64,000 bases of DNA from Yersinia intermedia (GTDB lineage Bacteria; Pseudomonadota; Gammaproteobacteria; Enterobacterales; Enterobacteriaceae): assembly GCF_900635455.1 (NCBI RefSeq), contig NZ_LR134116.1, positions 1,674,001-1,738,000 of the forward strand, given 5' to 3'. The position numbers were made by a program, and so were the translations under genes. A model generated the notes under the pieces. The model was not told where the DNA came from, did not search any database, and saw only the letters and a program-made list of their open reading frames with translations. Shown here piece by piece: positions 28,892 to 39,053 of this stretch (positions within the stretch are counted from its first letter, which is position 1; every line of letters begins with the position of its first letter).

Positions 28892-30040
28892 TTACAGCTT
28901 GGCCGGCATATCACTGGCATGTTTTTGTACATACTGTGTCATCACACGCAACTGTTCCTGAGTCAGGGAAGTGCGTGGTGCCATGCCTTTGATTACCCCA
29001 ATCCATTGGTTTGCGTTAAAGCGATCCAGTGCGGTTAAACCGTGGCAACCGGTACAGTTGGCCGACATCATATCAGCGGCATAGCGCCAAATTTTTTGTT
29101 GATCATCAACGAGTTGTTTCTTCGGTAACCACACCTGTAGTGCAACTTGATGCCAAACCAGCTTGGTTTCTGCATCGGTTTGCGTGTTCAATGTTTTCAG
29201 CGCTTTTTGTGCATCTTCGCCCAGTAATACGCTCAGAATACGTTTCCCTTGTGCGGCATAGAACACTTCTGCCACGCCATCTTGTTGCCAGCCTTTAACA
29301 TCAACCAGCACCTGATCACCTTGTTGTTTTACCACTTCAACTTGTGTTGAAGGCATCAGGTTACCGGCGTTATGGCTGTCGCCAGCATGCATAAAGAAGG
29401 GTTCGGTGGCGATGGTATATAAGGTGGTCGCTGTTGCAGGGGTTTGTGCTGCCGCCGTTGCCAATTCAGCTGCGCCCGCTTGGGTCACCTCACTCATATC
29501 TGGCAGGATATGGGCCACACCTTTATGGCAATCGATACAGGTTTCACCTTTCTTAATCGCTACTGGATGCTGAATGCGGGCTTCAGCACTTTGCCCGGTG
29601 ATGTCCATCGCATCAAAGCTGTGACATGAGCGGCATGTCGCCGAGTCAGTCTCTTTTAGCGTTTTCCATACCGACTGCGCCATCGCGAGTTTATGGGCTT
29701 CATATTTCTCAGGTGTATTGATTGTGCCAGCCACTTCACCATAGATATCTTTGACCGCACGGATTTTGGTCCACAGATAATCGAGTGGCTCGTGAGGCAC
29801 ATGGCAGTCAGCACATTCAGCTCGGATGCCTTTGGTGTTTTGGAAGTGAATACTGCCTTGATATTCAGCCAGTGGCTGTTGCATGGTGTGACAGGACACG
29901 CAGAACGCGGTGTCGCTGGTTTTATGAAAAACAGTGGCGGTACCCGCTAACAGTGCAGCACCGATAATGATGCCGATCAGCAGGAGCCATAACCATCCCC
30001 ACCGGCGTCGCTTAGCGAAACCAGTTTGTTTCTTGCTCAT
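28892..30040 (-). CDS. torC: Pentaheme c-type cytochrome, TorC/TorY type
   Basis: Membrane-anchored quinol-oxidising cytochrome passing electrons to the adjacent reductase. It has 382 residues from the ATG with GGGGA six bases upstream; the longer frame uses GTG. One N-terminal helix (WGWLWLLLIGIIIGAALLAG) is followed by a NapC/NirT domain with four haem motifs (CVSCH, CADCH, CRSCH, CIDCH). A C-terminal extension carries a fifth (CTGCH). This 4+1 layout is specific to TorC/TorY. First gene of the torC-torA unit. The 5' region shows no clear Tor box. Confidence 0.88.
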   Translation of the reverse strand: MSKKQTGFAKRRRWGWLWLLLIGIIIGAALLAGTATVFHKTSDTAFCVSCHTMQQPLAEYQGSIHFQNTKGIRAECADCHVPHEPLDYLWTKIRAVKDIYGEVAGTINTPEKYEAHKLAMAQSVWKTLKETDSATCRSCHSFDAMDITGQSAEARIQHPVAIKKGETCIDCHKGVAHILPDMSEVTQAGAAELATAAAQTPATATTLYTIATEPFFMHAGDSHNAGNLMPSTQVEVVKQQGDQVLVDVKGWQQDGVAEVFYAAQGKRILSVLLGEDAQKALKTLNTQTDAETKLVWHQVALQVWLPKKQLVDDQQKIWRYAADMMSANCTGCHGLTALDRFNANQWIGVIKGMAPRTSLTQEQLRVMTQYVQKHASDMPAKL

Positions 30041-30052
30041 AATTTTCCCCAC

Positions 30053-30329
30053 TTAATATATCTAATAGTTATTGGTAAAACGACGTTATCCAATGCCTTA
30101 ATGGCCAAAAAAGCCAGATAATCTACCAGCAGACGCTTATTCACTAGCGATAAGTTTTCCCCATAAAATAAGTAGGTCTATTGTAGGGAGATTTGGTGCT
30201 GATGACTAACCCGTTGGAGGTATTTAGCGATATTAGTTCAGATTTGCTGAATATAAATGCGAGGTATGAGTCAGTTTTAGCGCTATAGCACAAATAACTC
30301 TCTGAATTAAAGGGTTATATACTTTGTTA
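30053..30329. other. Upstream region of the torC-type gene
   Basis: About 280 bases without a coding frame, holding the promoter for torC-torA (minus strand). I saw no copy of the CTGTTCATAT Tor box and no convincing FNR site. Confidence 0.4.
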
Positions 30330-30454
30330 TATACCCTAAATAATTCAAGTTACAGGAAGGCGGCAACGAAATAACCCAAGGAGTTGAGATAACTCAATGA
30401 CTTGGGTGAGTGATGGCAGCCAACACACATGCAGCTTGAAGTATGACGGGTATA
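30330..30454. repeat. ERIC repeat, full length
   Basis: About 124 bases bounded by TATACCCT and GACGGGTATA. It contains GGAAGGCGGCAACG, a central palindrome (CCCAAGGAGTTGAGATAACT, then CAATGACTTGGG) and the classic end AGCTTGAAGTATGACGGGTAT. It ends 11 bases before the stop codon of the Nudix gene. Confidence 0.9.
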
Positions 30455-30464
30455 GCGCTAGTTT

Positions 30465-30887
30465 TTAGTTGAAGGGATAATAGAACTGCTTATTTAACCA
30501 TAAATCGATGGCATGACGGCTGGCTTCAAAGTGGGGTTCGGGCAATTCCCGTGGATTGCACCACCGCCATTGCTGACACTTGTCAGGCTCTTTCAGCTCT
30601 GGTTGCTCGCCGGTATGTTGTGCCAGCAAGCAAACGGAAACGGTATGTTTACCCTCTTCACGCCAAGTGGCGATATTATTGCACAGCGCGATAACATTCA
30701 TCTCTTTGATATTTAAGCCTGTTTCTTCAGCTATTTCGCGCTTCGCCGCCTGTTCAAAAGACTCTCCAGCCTCCATATGTCCACCGGGAATCGACCAATA
30801 AGGGGCATGCTGACCGCAACGCTTACCCAGTAATACCTCACCTTGCTGATTAACGATAATGACACCCACACCGACTGCAACGGACAT
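30465..30887 (-). CDS. Nudix hydrolase
   Basis: Cytoplasmic nucleoside-diphosphate-X hydrolase of about 140 residues. The Nudix box is intact: GGHMEAGESFEQAAKREIAEETGL. It is preceded by VGVGVIIVNQQGEVLLGKRCG and followed by VCLLAQHTGEQPELKEPDKCQQWRW. The start is the ATG with AGGAG eight bases upstream; the longer frame is unsupported. It looks like the MutT/NUDT15-type nucleotide-sanitising enzymes, but the substrate cannot be read from sequence. Confidence 0.85.
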   Translation of the reverse strand: MSVAVGVGVIIVNQQGEVLLGKRCGQHAPYWSIPGGHMEAGESFEQAAKREIAEETGLNIKEMNVIALCNNIATWREEGKHTVSVCLLAQHTGEQPELKEPDKCQQWRWCNPRELPEPHFEASRHAIDLWLNKQFYYPFN

Positions 30888-31048
30888 TGTACGGACTCCT
30901 GTTAAATGAAGGTCAGCAAGCATCAGCTATTGTGGCTGTTTTACTGCTGACAGAGTTATATTCACCATGAAAATGTGCGGGCTGTCAAAAATCCATCAAG
31001 AATAGAAGCAGAAAACTTGCATATATTCTGCGCTGGAAACACACTGAT

Positions 31049-31060
31049 TGAAACGTTTCA
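31049..31060. promoter_or_regulatory. Cra (FruR) operator O1 before fruB
   Basis: TGAAACGTTTCA, a perfect palindrome within GATTGAAACGTTTCAGC, the core of the Cra site. It is about 90-100 bases upstream of fruB. Confidence 0.88.
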
Positions 31061-31112
31061 GCGTTATCTCGTCACCAGATGATAAAGGGTAACGCTCCTT
31101 TTTCTCATTAAA

Positions 31113-31126
31113 GCTGAAACGATTCA
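31113..31126. promoter_or_regulatory. Cra (FruR) operator O2 before fruB
   Basis: GCTGAAACGATTCA, a second Cra site 64 bases after the first and about 25 bases before the fruB start. E. coli fruB also has two Cra operators. Repression is relieved by fructose-1-phosphate. Confidence 0.88.
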
Positions 31127-31148
31127 ATTTCAGCAAGAGAGGAGACTT

Positions 31149-32282
31149 ATGTTCCAGTTATCTACGCAAGATATCCATCTGGCTGCCCAGGCAGACAGCA
31201 AAAAAGAAGCTATCACTCAGGTTGCCGCTGCGCTCACTCAGGCCGGTTGTGTTGCCGCCGCTTATGTTGATGGCATGCTGGCCCGCGAGCAGCAAACCTC
31301 GACTTATCTGGGTAATGGCATTGCCATTCCACATGGTACCACTGATACCCGCGACCTGGTGCTGAACACCGGTGTGCAGGTTTTCCAATTCCCGCAGGGT
31401 ATTGCATGGGGTGAGGATCAAACGGCTTATATCGTTATCGGTATTGCCGCGCGTTCAGATGAACATCTGTCATTGTTACGCCAACTTACCCACGTTTTAA
31501 GTGATGATGCCGTTGCCGCGCGCCTGGCGAAAACCACCTCGGCTGAAGAGTTACGCAGTTTGCTGATGGGTGAGCAAAAGGCCGCTGAATTCCATTTCGA
31601 CACGTCGCTGATCGCAGTCGATGTGGCGGCTGACAATCTAATCACGCTGCAAGCGCTGAATGCCGGTCGTTTGCAACAAATCGGCGCAGTAGATGCCCGT
31701 TTTGTTAGCGATGTCATTACCCGTGAGCCACTCAATTTGGGGCAGGGTATCTGGCTGAGCGACAGTACCGAAGGCAATTTGGTCAGTGCTGCCACAGTTA
31801 GCCGCCCGGTCACTGCATTTGAGCACCATGGTGAAAAAGTGGCTCTGTTGCTGACGCTCTCTGTGGCTGATGATCAACCGCTGTCGGTATTAAATTATTT
31901 AAGTGACTTATTGTTAGCGAAAAAAGCTGACGCGTTGCTGAAGGCTGATGCCGCCGCCTTGTTGGCGCTGCTCACCAGTGAGTATGTCGAGCAGGATGAA
32001 GTATTAAGCGCTGAGTTTGCAATCCGCAATGAACACGGGTTACATGCGCGCCCAGGGACGATTTTAGTCAATACAATCAAACAGTTTACCAGTGAAATCA
32101 CCGTGACCAATCTGGACGGCACGGGTAAACCCGCTAATGGACGTAGTCTGATGAAAGTTGTGGCTTTAGGGGTTAAAAAAGGCAATCGCCTGCGCTTTAC
32201 CGCCAGTGGTGAAGATGCACAAGCAGCATTAGATGCTATCGGTGAAGCTATCGCCGCTGGCTTGGGCGAGGGTGCAGCATGA
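31149..32282 (+). CDS. fruB: Fructose PTS diphosphoryl-transfer protein FruB (EIIA-FPr)
   Basis: Cytoplasmic phosphocarrier joining an EIIA-fructose domain to an HPr-like domain, 377 residues (E. coli 376). The EIIA active histidine is in [14 protein letters not shown]. The C-terminal HPr domain has the active histidine in [18 protein letters not shown] and a regulatory-site-like [10 protein letters not shown] segment. The central M domain lies between them. Strong ribosome site (GAGGAG). Overlaps fruK by four bases (ATGA). Confidence 0.95.
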   Translation: MFQLSTQDIHLAAQADSKKEAITQVAAALTQAGCVAAAYVDGMLAREQQTSTYLGNGIAIPHGTTDTRDLVLNTGVQVFQFPQGIAWGEDQTAYIVIGIAARSDEHLSLLRQLTHVLSDDAVAARLAKTTSAEELRSLLMGEQKAAEFHFDTSLIAVDVAADNLITLQALNAGRLQQIGAVDARFVSDVITREPLNLGQGIWLSDSTEGNLVSAATVSRPVTAFEHHGEKVALLLTLSVADDQPLSVLNYLSDLLLAKKADALLKADAAALLALLTSEYVEQDEVLSAEFAIRNEHGLHARPGTILVNTIKQFTSEITVTNLDGTGKPANGRSLMKVVALGVKKGNRLRFTASGEDAQAALDAIGEAIAAGLGEGAA

Positions 32283-33217
32283 GCAGAAGAGTTGCAACTA
32301 TCACGCTGAACCCGGCATACGATCTGGTGGGTTTTTGCCCTGAAATTGAACGCGGTGAAGTTAACTTGGTGAAAACTGCCGGTTTACATGCTGCGGGTAA
32401 AGGGATCAATGTTGCCAAAGTGCTGAAAGACTTAGGGATTGATGTCACGGTCGGTGGTTTCCTGGGTAAAGATAACCAAGACGGTTTTCAACTGTTATTC
32501 AGCGAACTGGGCATCGCTAACCGCTTTCAGGTGGTGCCGGGCCGTACTCGTATTAACGTCAAACTGACGGAAAAAGATGGCGAAGTGACAGATTTCAACT
32601 TCTCTGGTTTTGAAGTCAATAAACCGGATTGGGATCGTTTTGTAACTGACTCGCTGAGCTGGTTGGGGCAATTCGATATGGTTGCGGTCAGTGGCAGCTT
32701 GCCTGAAGGCGTTAACCCTGATGACTTTACCGATTGGATGAAGCGCCTGCGCAGCCAATGTCCGTGCATTATTTTCGATAGCAGCCGTGAAGCATTGGTT
32801 GCAGGTCTGAAAGCCTCACCTTGGTTGGTGAAACCTAATCGTCGTGAGTTGGAAATCTGGGCGGGTCGACCATTGCCTGAATTGGGTGATGTGGTCGATG
32901 CCGCGCACGCTTTGCGTGATCAAGGAATTGCCCATGTGGTGATTTCTCTCGGGGCCGAAGGGGCGTTGTGGGTCAATGCGTCGGGTGCCTGGTTGGCAAA
33001 ACCACCTGCCTGCGAAGTGGTCAGTACCGTCGGTGCTGGTGATTCGATGGTCGGTGGTCTGATTTATGGTTTGTTAATGCGCGAGTCCAGCGAACACACG
33101 CTGCGTCTGGCAACAGCAGTTGCTGCTTTGGCCGTGAGTCAGAGCAATGTTGGTATTACGGATCGCCCGCAGTTGGCAGCCATGATGGCAAAAGTCGACC
33201 TAAAACCCTTTAATTAA
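32279..33217 (+). CDS. fruK: 1-phosphofructokinase FruK
   Basis: PfkB-family kinase that turns fructose-1-phosphate into fructose-1,6-bisphosphate, 312 residues. Family motifs are [11 protein letters not shown] at the start, the [12 protein letters not shown] segment, and the second PfkB signature [18 protein letters not shown] with catalytic Asp in GAGDS. It is translationally coupled to fruB (ATGA) and followed by fruA after 14 bases. Confidence 0.95.
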   Translation: MSRRVATITLNPAYDLVGFCPEIERGEVNLVKTAGLHAAGKGINVAKVLKDLGIDVTVGGFLGKDNQDGFQLLFSELGIANRFQVVPGRTRINVKLTEKDGEVTDFNFSGFEVNKPDWDRFVTDSLSWLGQFDMVAVSGSLPEGVNPDDFTDWMKRLRSQCPCIIFDSSREALVAGLKASPWLVKPNRRELEIWAGRPLPELGDVVDAAHALRDQGIAHVVISLGAEGALWVNASGAWLAKPPACEVVSTVGAGDSMVGGLIYGLLMRESSEHTLRLATAVAALAVSQSNVGITDRPQLAAMMAKVDLKPFN

Positions 33218-33231
33218 TCCCTGGAGGCGAA

Positions 33232-34917
33232 ATGAAAACGCTACTAATAATAGACAGTTCGCTCGGGCAGGCCAGAGGCCACCTTGCGACACTGATGTTG
33301 GGTGCTGCGGCGGCAAAAGCAGGACTGAGCTGGGTTGAGAATGCCGCCGATGCAGAGTTGGTGATCGTCGCTGGGCAATCAGCCCCGGCTGACAGTGCGC
33401 TGAACGGTAAAAAACTCTATATCGGTGATGTGGAAAAAGCAGTGCGCGATCCTGACGCTTTCCTGGCGCAAGCCATTGCGCAGGCTAAGCCCTATCAGGC
33501 TGCGGTTGCTGTCGCACCTGCGACTACCACGGTGGCTGGCCCGAAACGTATTGTCGCTATTACTGCCTGCCCGACAGGCGTAGCACACACCTTTATGGCT
33601 GCTGAAGCCATTGAAAGTGAAGCGAAAAAACGTGGCTGGTGGGTGAAGGTAGAAACCCGAGGCTCCGTTGGTGCCGGTAATGCAATTACACCAGAAGAAG
33701 TGGCTGCGGCAGATCTGGTGATTGTTGCTGCAGATATTGAAGTGGATTTGGATAAGTTTGCTGGCAAACCGATGTACCGCACCACGACAGGTTTGGCACT
33801 GAAGAAAACCGTACAAGAGCTGGATAAAGCACTGGTTGAAGCTGAAGTTTATCAGCCAAAAACCGGCAGCAGTACTGGCACCAAAAAAACAGAAACCGGT
33901 GGTCCTTATCGTCACCTGTTAACGGGCGTGTCTTACATGTTGCCAATGGTAGTTGCTGGCGGCTTGTGTATCGCTCTGTCATTTGTGTTCGGTATTAAAG
34001 CCTTTGAAGTGAAAGGCACATTGGCTGCGGCCTTGATGCAAATAGGCGGGGGTTCTGCTTTTGCGTTGATGGTGCCTGTTCTGGCCGGTTTCATTGCATT
34101 CTCAATTGCTGATCGTCCGGGTCTGACCCCAGGCTTGATTGGCGGTATGTTGGCAGTGAGTACGGGGGCGGGTTTCCTCGGCGGTATTATCGCCGGCTTC
34201 CTGGCCGGTTATGTGGCGAAAGCAATCAGCACTAAACTGCGCTTGCCGCAAAGTATGGAAGCACTTAAACCGATATTGATTATTCCACTGGTTGCCAGCC
34301 TGATAGTGGGTTTGATTATGATTTATGTGGTCGGTACGCCGGTGGCAAAAATCATGGCAGGTCTGACTCACTGGCTGCAATCCATGGGTACCGCCAATGC
34401 CGTGTTGTTGGGGGCTATCCTCGGTGCCATGATGTGTACCGATATGGGTGGGCCGGTGAACAAAGCCGCCTATGCGTTTGGTGTGGCACTCCTGAGTTCT
34501 TCTGTTTACGCACCGATGGCCGCTATCATGGCCGCAGGGATGGTTCCTCCGCTGGCGATGGGGCTGGCAACACTGTTGGCACGTCACAAGTTTGACAAAG
34601 GTGAGCAGGAAGGGGGCAAGGCTGCACTGGTTCTGGGGCTGTGCTTTATCTCTGAAGGGGCAATTCCGTTTGCCGCCCGTGATCCGATGCGTGTCTTGCC
34701 GTGCTGTATCGCTGGTGGTGCCCTGACAGGTGCACTGTCTATGGCATTCGGTGCACAACTGATGGCCCCACACGGCGGTTTGTTCGTGTTACTGATCCCT
34801 GGCGCAATTCATCCAGTGCTGCTGTATCTGGTGGCAATCATTGCCGGTACGGTATTGGCAGGTGGTCTGTATGCGATGTTGAAACGCGCTGATGTCGTGG
34901 TCGCAAAAGCGGCATAA
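33232..34917 (+). CDS. fruA: Fructose PTS EIIBC component FruA
   Basis: Inner-membrane fructose permease forming fructose-1-phosphate, 561 residues. The order is a degenerate IIB' domain (1-100), an active IIB domain with the phosphocysteine in AITACPTGVAHTFMAAEA (about residue 112), and a IIC domain with eight or more helices (GVSYMLPMVVAGGLCIALSF, GGFLGGIIAGFLAGY, AMMCTDMGGPVNKAAYAFG, CFISEGAIPFAARDPMRVLP). Ribosome site GGAGG. Last gene of fruBKA, with a terminator following. Confidence 0.95.
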   Translation: MKTLLIIDSSLGQARGHLATLMLGAAAAKAGLSWVENAADAELVIVAGQSAPADSALNGKKLYIGDVEKAVRDPDAFLAQAIAQAKPYQAAVAVAPATTTVAGPKRIVAITACPTGVAHTFMAAEAIESEAKKRGWWVKVETRGSVGAGNAITPEEVAAADLVIVAADIEVDLDKFAGKPMYRTTTGLALKKTVQELDKALVEAEVYQPKTGSSTGTKKTETGGPYRHLLTGVSYMLPMVVAGGLCIALSFVFGIKAFEVKGTLAAALMQIGGGSAFALMVPVLAGFIAFSIADRPGLTPGLIGGMLAVSTGAGFLGGIIAGFLAGYVAKAISTKLRLPQSMEALKPILIIPLVASLIVGLIMIYVVGTPVAKIMAGLTHWLQSMGTANAVLLGAILGAMMCTDMGGPVNKAAYAFGVALLSSSVYAPMAAIMAAGMVPPLAMGLATLLARHKFDKGEQEGGKAALVLGLCFISEGAIPFAARDPMRVLPCCIAGGALTGALSMAFGAQLMAPHGGLFVLLIPGAIHPVLLYLVAIIAGTVLAGGLYAMLKRADVVVAKAA

Positions 34918-34942
34918 GCCTGGCATCATAAGCTTCACCCAT

Positions 34943-34974
34943 AAAAAACCGGCCTTATGTGCCGGTTTTTTTTA
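34943..34974 (+). terminator. Rho-independent terminator of fruBKA
   Basis: AAAAACCGGC pairs with GCCGGTTTTT around CTTATGT, followed by eight T in total, about 30 bases past fruA. Confidence 0.9.
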
Positions 34975-35017
34975 TGTTTACTCACTGTGATTCGGCTAAA
35001 TGCCAGTCAGCTAAACG

Positions 35018-35869
35018 TTAGCTTGTGAGTTCAGCTTGTGACTTCAGCCAGGCTATCTCTTCAGCCCAAATATCAGGATTGACCGTTTCTAAAATCAGCG
35101 GGATATTATCAAAACGGGGATCTCGCATAATATAGCTGAAGACGGTTTTACCGATATTGCCCTCACCGAGACTGTGGTGTCGATCGACTCGGCTGTTAAA
35201 TTCGCTTTTCGCATCATTAAGATGCATACCGCGCAGATACTGGAACCCGACGATATTGCTAAGTTGTTTGAAGGTATGTTCGCAATCGTCTTCTGTGCGC
35301 AGATCATAACCGGCAGCGAAAGCATGGCAGGTATCAATGCAGACGCCGACGCGGCTCTTATCTTCTACCCCATCAATGATGGCGGCCAGATGCTCAAACT
35401 TAAACCCCAAATTACTGCCCTGACCGGCGGTGTTTTCAATCACGGCCGTCACCCCCTCACTAACATCAAGCGCCATATTGATGGATTCGGCGATACGTGC
35501 CAGACACTTATCTTCATCAATTTGCAGTAAATGGCTACCGGGATGGAAATTGAGTAATGACAGGCCCAGTTGTTGGCAGCGGGCCATCTCATCAATAAAG
35601 GCTTCGCGGGATTTATCCAGCGCGTCGGTGACGGGGTGACCCAAGTTAATCAGGTAGCTGTCATGTGGCAGAATTTGAGCGGAGGTATAACCGTATAGCT
35701 CGCAAGCTTGTTTAAACTTTTCTATGACATCTTCAGCCAGTGGGGCGGCACGCCACTGACGTTGATTCTTGGTAAACAGGGCAAAGGCAGTGGCCTCAAG
35801 TTCGTGCGCCCGAATCACAGCCTGATCTACACCACCTGCTGCGCTGACATGTGCACCGACAAATTTCAT
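35018..35869 (-). CDS. nfo: Endonuclease IV Nfo
   Basis: AP endonuclease acting on abasic sites and oxidised 3' ends in base-excision repair, 283 residues (E. coli 285). The start [13 protein letters not shown] has GGAG upstream; the longer frame only extends into the neighbouring region. Zinc-ligand motifs include the His in NFHPGSH, Glu in [61 protein letters not shown] and LILETVNP. Adjacent to yeiH as in E. coli. SoxRS control is known in E. coli; I did not locate a SoxS box. Confidence 0.95.
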   Translation of the reverse strand: MKFVGAHVSAAGGVDQAVIRAHELEATAFALFTKNQRQWRAAPLAEDVIEKFKQACELYGYTSAQILPHDSYLINLGHPVTDALDKSREAFIDEMARCQQLGLSLLNFHPGSHLLQIDEDKCLARIAESINMALDVSEGVTAVIENTAGQGSNLGFKFEHLAAIIDGVEDKSRVGVCIDTCHAFAAGYDLRTEDDCEHTFKQLSNIVGFQYLRGMHLNDAKSEFNSRVDRHHSLGEGNIGKTVFSYIMRDPRFDNIPLILETVNPDIWAEEIAWLKSQAELTS

Positions 35870-35944
35870 TCCATTCTCCTTTGATAATCGGGCCATTATG
35901 GCACTGATAACGTCATGATTGAATGGGTGAAGTCGCAAGGAAAA

Positions 35945-35966
35945 GAAAAGGGCCGCGAACGGCCCT
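35945..35966 (-). terminator. Terminator of yeiH
   Basis: GGGCCG pairs with CGGCCC around a 4-base loop (35950-35965). On the minus strand it is followed by CTTTTCTTTTCC. It lies just past the yeiH stop codon. Confidence 0.8.
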
Positions 35967-35979
35967 GAAGTTAGATACT

Positions 35980-37062
35980 TCATGCAGCGATATGCTGAAC
36001 CAGCAAATTGATGCCGGTCCCACCGACGATCAGCCAGACAAACAGTAGCAGTGCCAATAATAATGGTTTTACACCGGCCTGACGGATGGAACCCACATGT
36101 GTAGTCAATCCGAGTGCCGCCATTGCCATCGCCAGCAATATGGTGTCCAGCGTAATGAGATGGCTCACCCAAGCCGCAGGTAATAGATTCAGTGAGTTAA
36201 AACCGGCCATCAGAATAAATATCACCGCAAACCAAGGAATAGTGATGGCACTTTTTTCACGTTTTTCACTACGGGTTTTGATGTTGCAACGCGCCAAATA
36301 AGCTGAGAGTAGCAACAGGAACGGAGCCAGCATCATCACGCGGATCATTTTAGTAATCACGGCGGCATTTTCAGCCTGATCACCGATGGCATGCCCGGCG
36401 GCAACTACTTGTGCGACCTCATGAATCGTTGAACCGGCAAAAATACCAAAGGTTTCCTGACTAAATGGCAACCATTGGTAATGCAGGTTGAGTTGATACA
36501 GCCACGGGTAGACAAAAATGGCGAGCGTGCCGAAAATCACCACAGTAGCGACAGCAACCGCCACTTTACTGGCATCGGCTTTCAGCACCGGCTCGGTAGC
36601 CATAATGGCTGCAGCGCCACAAATACTGCTACCGGCTCCAATTAACATCACGGTTTGCTGATCCAGACCAAATACCCGTTTACCCAACCAGCATGCCAGC
36701 ACAAAGGTCGAACTGAGCGTTAAAAGGTCAATAACCATACCGGTAGCCCCCACATCCGCCACTTGTTGAAAGGTCAGCCGGAAGCCATACAAAATGATAC
36801 CCAGTCGCAGTAAATGCTGTTTGGCAAAGACCACACCGTCTGAGCAGGCCGGTTGTACCCACGGGTACAAGGTATTACCTACCACGATGCCAAACAGAAT
36901 GGCCAGCGTCAGTGCCCCCAATCCCATATTGATAAACCACGGCATATCACCCACGTTGAGTGCCAAGCCGGTAATCACGCCGGTTAACACCAAGCCCGCA
37001 ATATAGCGGCTTAGGGGGAACTGATGTGCTCGACGGAGTTCTTTAGTATGAGAAGTCGCCAT
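35980..37062 (-). CDS. yeiH: UPF0324 family inner-membrane protein YeiH (putative sulfate/sulfite exporter family)
   Basis: Polytopic membrane protein, 360 residues from the ATG with AGGAC six bases upstream, and about ten hydrophobic segments. Family blocks are [91 protein letters not shown] and [17 protein letters not shown]. The family is annotated as putative sulfate exporters. In E. coli and relatives it is paired with the LysR regulator YeiE; here a small gene and an ERIC repeat separate them. Confidence 0.88.
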   Translation of the reverse strand: MATSHTKELRRAHQFPLSRYIAGLVLTGVITGLALNVGDMPWFINMGLGALTLAILFGIVVGNTLYPWVQPACSDGVVFAKQHLLRLGIILYGFRLTFQQVADVGATGMVIDLLTLSSTFVLACWLGKRVFGLDQQTVMLIGAGSSICGAAAIMATEPVLKADASKVAVAVATVVIFGTLAIFVYPWLYQLNLHYQWLPFSQETFGIFAGSTIHEVAQVVAAGHAIGDQAENAAVITKMIRVMMLAPFLLLLSAYLARCNIKTRSEKREKSAITIPWFAVIFILMAGFNSLNLLPAAWVSHLITLDTILLAMAMAALGLTTHVGSIRQAGVKPLLLALLLFVWLIVGGTGINLLVQHIAA

Positions 37063-37326
37063 GTTTGTGTCCTGTGTTCTGCCAAGATTGCGCACAGTTT
37101 AATGGTTTTACTCATAATAGATAAATTCATTATATATTTATAATTAATCGATATAAGTGGTAAGGAAGATGATGACTGCGCCCAACGCCAGATTATGCCT
37201 TTATAGATGTGTCGCTGTGTTTCAGCGGTGTAGCGTGAATGATGCTGAAATTTGGTATGATATGTGCAATGGAAATGAGAACAGGCGATGGCTACCCCCT
37301 CTAAACACAAGGACCTCAGTTGTGAA

Positions 37327-37617
37327 ATGAAGAAAGTAAAACATGAAAAGTCACTGTGGGTGATATTAGTGATTGCCTCACTTATTTATTTATTGACACC
37401 TCCTTATTTACTCGCTTATTTTTTCAAGTTATATAACTTGAATCCTTTCCATATCGCTCCCTTGCCACATTTTAATCCCTTCAAGAGTGAACGTAGGATT
37501 CCTTTATCTCAAACGTTCAGCTATTTATTATTTATCTGGTTGATTTTAAACGCGGTTATCAGTGCCGTAGTGGCGATTATTTATCGCATATTCTTTTATT
37601 CAGATGATAATGAATAG
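37327..37617 (+). CDS. Small two-helix membrane protein, unknown function
   Basis: About 96 residues from the ATG beginning MKKVKHEKSLWVILV; the frame extends to an ATG at 37288, and neither start has a clean ribosome site (AGGAC lies about 12 bases before the inner one). Two hydrophobic helices (WVILVIASLIYLLTPPYLLAYFF and FSYLLFIWLILNAVISAVVAIIYRIFF) flank a basic, proline-rich loop. The tail is acidic (YSDDNE). Local base composition is more AT-rich than its neighbours. No family recognised. It stands between divergent yeiH and yeiE. Confidence 0.5.
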   Translation: MKKVKHEKSLWVILVIASLIYLLTPPYLLAYFFKLYNLNPFHIAPLPHFNPFKSERRIPLSQTFSYLLFIWLILNAVISAVVAIIYRIFFYSDDNE

Positions 37618-37697
37618 TATTCTTACTGCTTAATTTCATCCGCCGATAACCTCCCGATTTTGCTCAAAGGTGTTAGTCTTATACGGTAATAGAGGCT

Positions 37698-37826
37698 ATA
37701 TACCCGCTATCTTTCACGTTGCAGGTGTGTTGGCTGTGCTCGCTTACTCGAATCACTTACTGGTGTAGGTTCATCGAGGGTTCTCTTGCTTGCTACCCGC
37801 CTGCATCTTGAAATCTATTGGGTACA
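37698..37826. repeat. ERIC repeat, diverged full-length copy
   Basis: TATACCCG at the left and TTGGGTACA at the right, with GCAGGTGTGTTGGCTGTGCT, CGAATCACTTACTGGTGTAGG and GCTTGCTACCCGCCTGCATC between. It lies about 110 bases upstream of yeiE. Confidence 0.85.
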
Positions 37827-37936
37827 CTTTTGTCCGTCAGTTATTGTATTAACAACTAATTAGGCAGCTCGTTTCATCCAGTCACTGACGAACAGAGTGA
37901 TGATAGCGTCCTCCATTTTTTACTACAGAGACCGTT

Positions 37937-38809
37937 ATGCACATAACCTTACGTCAACTTGAAGTCTTTACTGAGGTGCTAAAAAGCGGGTCTACGACCC
38001 AAGCCTCGGTTGTGCTCGCGCTTTCACAATCGGCAGTCAGCGCTGCGTTGGCGGATTTGGAAGGGCAATTGAGGGTGCAACTGTTTGATAGGGTCGGTAA
38101 GCGTTTAGTCACCAATGAGCATGGGCGGTTGCTTTATCCCAAAGCATTGGCATTGCTGGATCAGGCAATTGAAATAGAACAACTTTTTTTGCAAGACTTA
38201 GGCGCGTTGCGGATTGCTGCTAGCAGCACTATTGGCAACTATATGCTACCGGGCATGATTGCTAAATACCGGCGTGATTTTCCTGACACACCGTTGGAAT
38301 TGAATATTGGTAATAGTCAGGATGTGATTGAAGCAGTGGCAGATTTTCGTGGTGATCTGGGGCTGATTGAAGGGCCGTGCCATATGCCGGAACTGATGAC
38401 CAAAGCCTGGCAACAGGATGAGTTGGTGGTGTTTGCGGCCCCGGATAATCCGCTATGCCACAAAATGCTGGCATTGGAAGAACTGGCCGATGCGGCTTGG
38501 ATCCTACGAGAGCGCGGTTCTGGCACCCGCGAAGTGCTCGATCACTTACTGTTGGCGAAATTACCACATTTCAAATTGGTCATGGAGCTGGGGAATTCAG
38601 AGGCGATTAAGCGGGCGGTGCGTTATGGCATGGGGATCAGTTGCTTGTCGCGCCGGGTGATTGCCGATCAACTGGCTAGCGGTGAACTGATCGCACTCAA
38701 TATTCCTTTGCCGCCACTGATACGCACCTTATATCTGATTCATCATCGGCAAAAACATATCTCTAACGCCTTGCAACGCTTTCTCAGCTACTGCCAGGAA
38801 GAGGTCTGA
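37937..38809 (+). CDS. yeiE: LysR-family regulator YeiE
   Basis: Transcriptional regulator, 290 residues. The N-terminal LysR helix-turn-helix is [52 protein letters not shown]. The effector domain begins with [21 protein letters not shown]. It is collinear with E. coli YeiE, recently linked to sulfite sensing and control of the neighbouring yeiH. Order yeiH-yeiE-lysP is conserved. Its leader contains an ERIC repeat, which may separate it from its ancestral shared promoter with yeiH. Confidence 0.9.
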   Translation: MHITLRQLEVFTEVLKSGSTTQASVVLALSQSAVSAALADLEGQLRVQLFDRVGKRLVTNEHGRLLYPKALALLDQAIEIEQLFLQDLGALRIAASSTIGNYMLPGMIAKYRRDFPDTPLELNIGNSQDVIEAVADFRGDLGLIEGPCHMPELMTKAWQQDELVVFAAPDNPLCHKMLALEELADAAWILRERGSGTREVLDHLLLAKLPHFKLVMELGNSEAIKRAVRYGMGISCLSRRVIADQLASGELIALNIPLPPLIRTLYLIHHRQKHISNALQRFLSYCQEEV

Positions 38810-39053
38810 ACCGCAGCATTAGCCGAGAGCGAGTTACCCCTGTAGGGAGAAGGATTTTAAGCGTTTTGCACCAATGATATTGGCTATTGCGGCAAGAATA
38901 TCCGATAGGGCGAGGCTTTTACTGGCGAATGAGCTTTTGCTAATAATTGCACCGGGATCATGAAGGTATCTTATATCAGCGCATTGTTACTATCCGAGTC
39001 GGTGGGATTTGTTACAATCCCGCCTTATTTTTTAAGGGTGGATTAGGGTAAGA

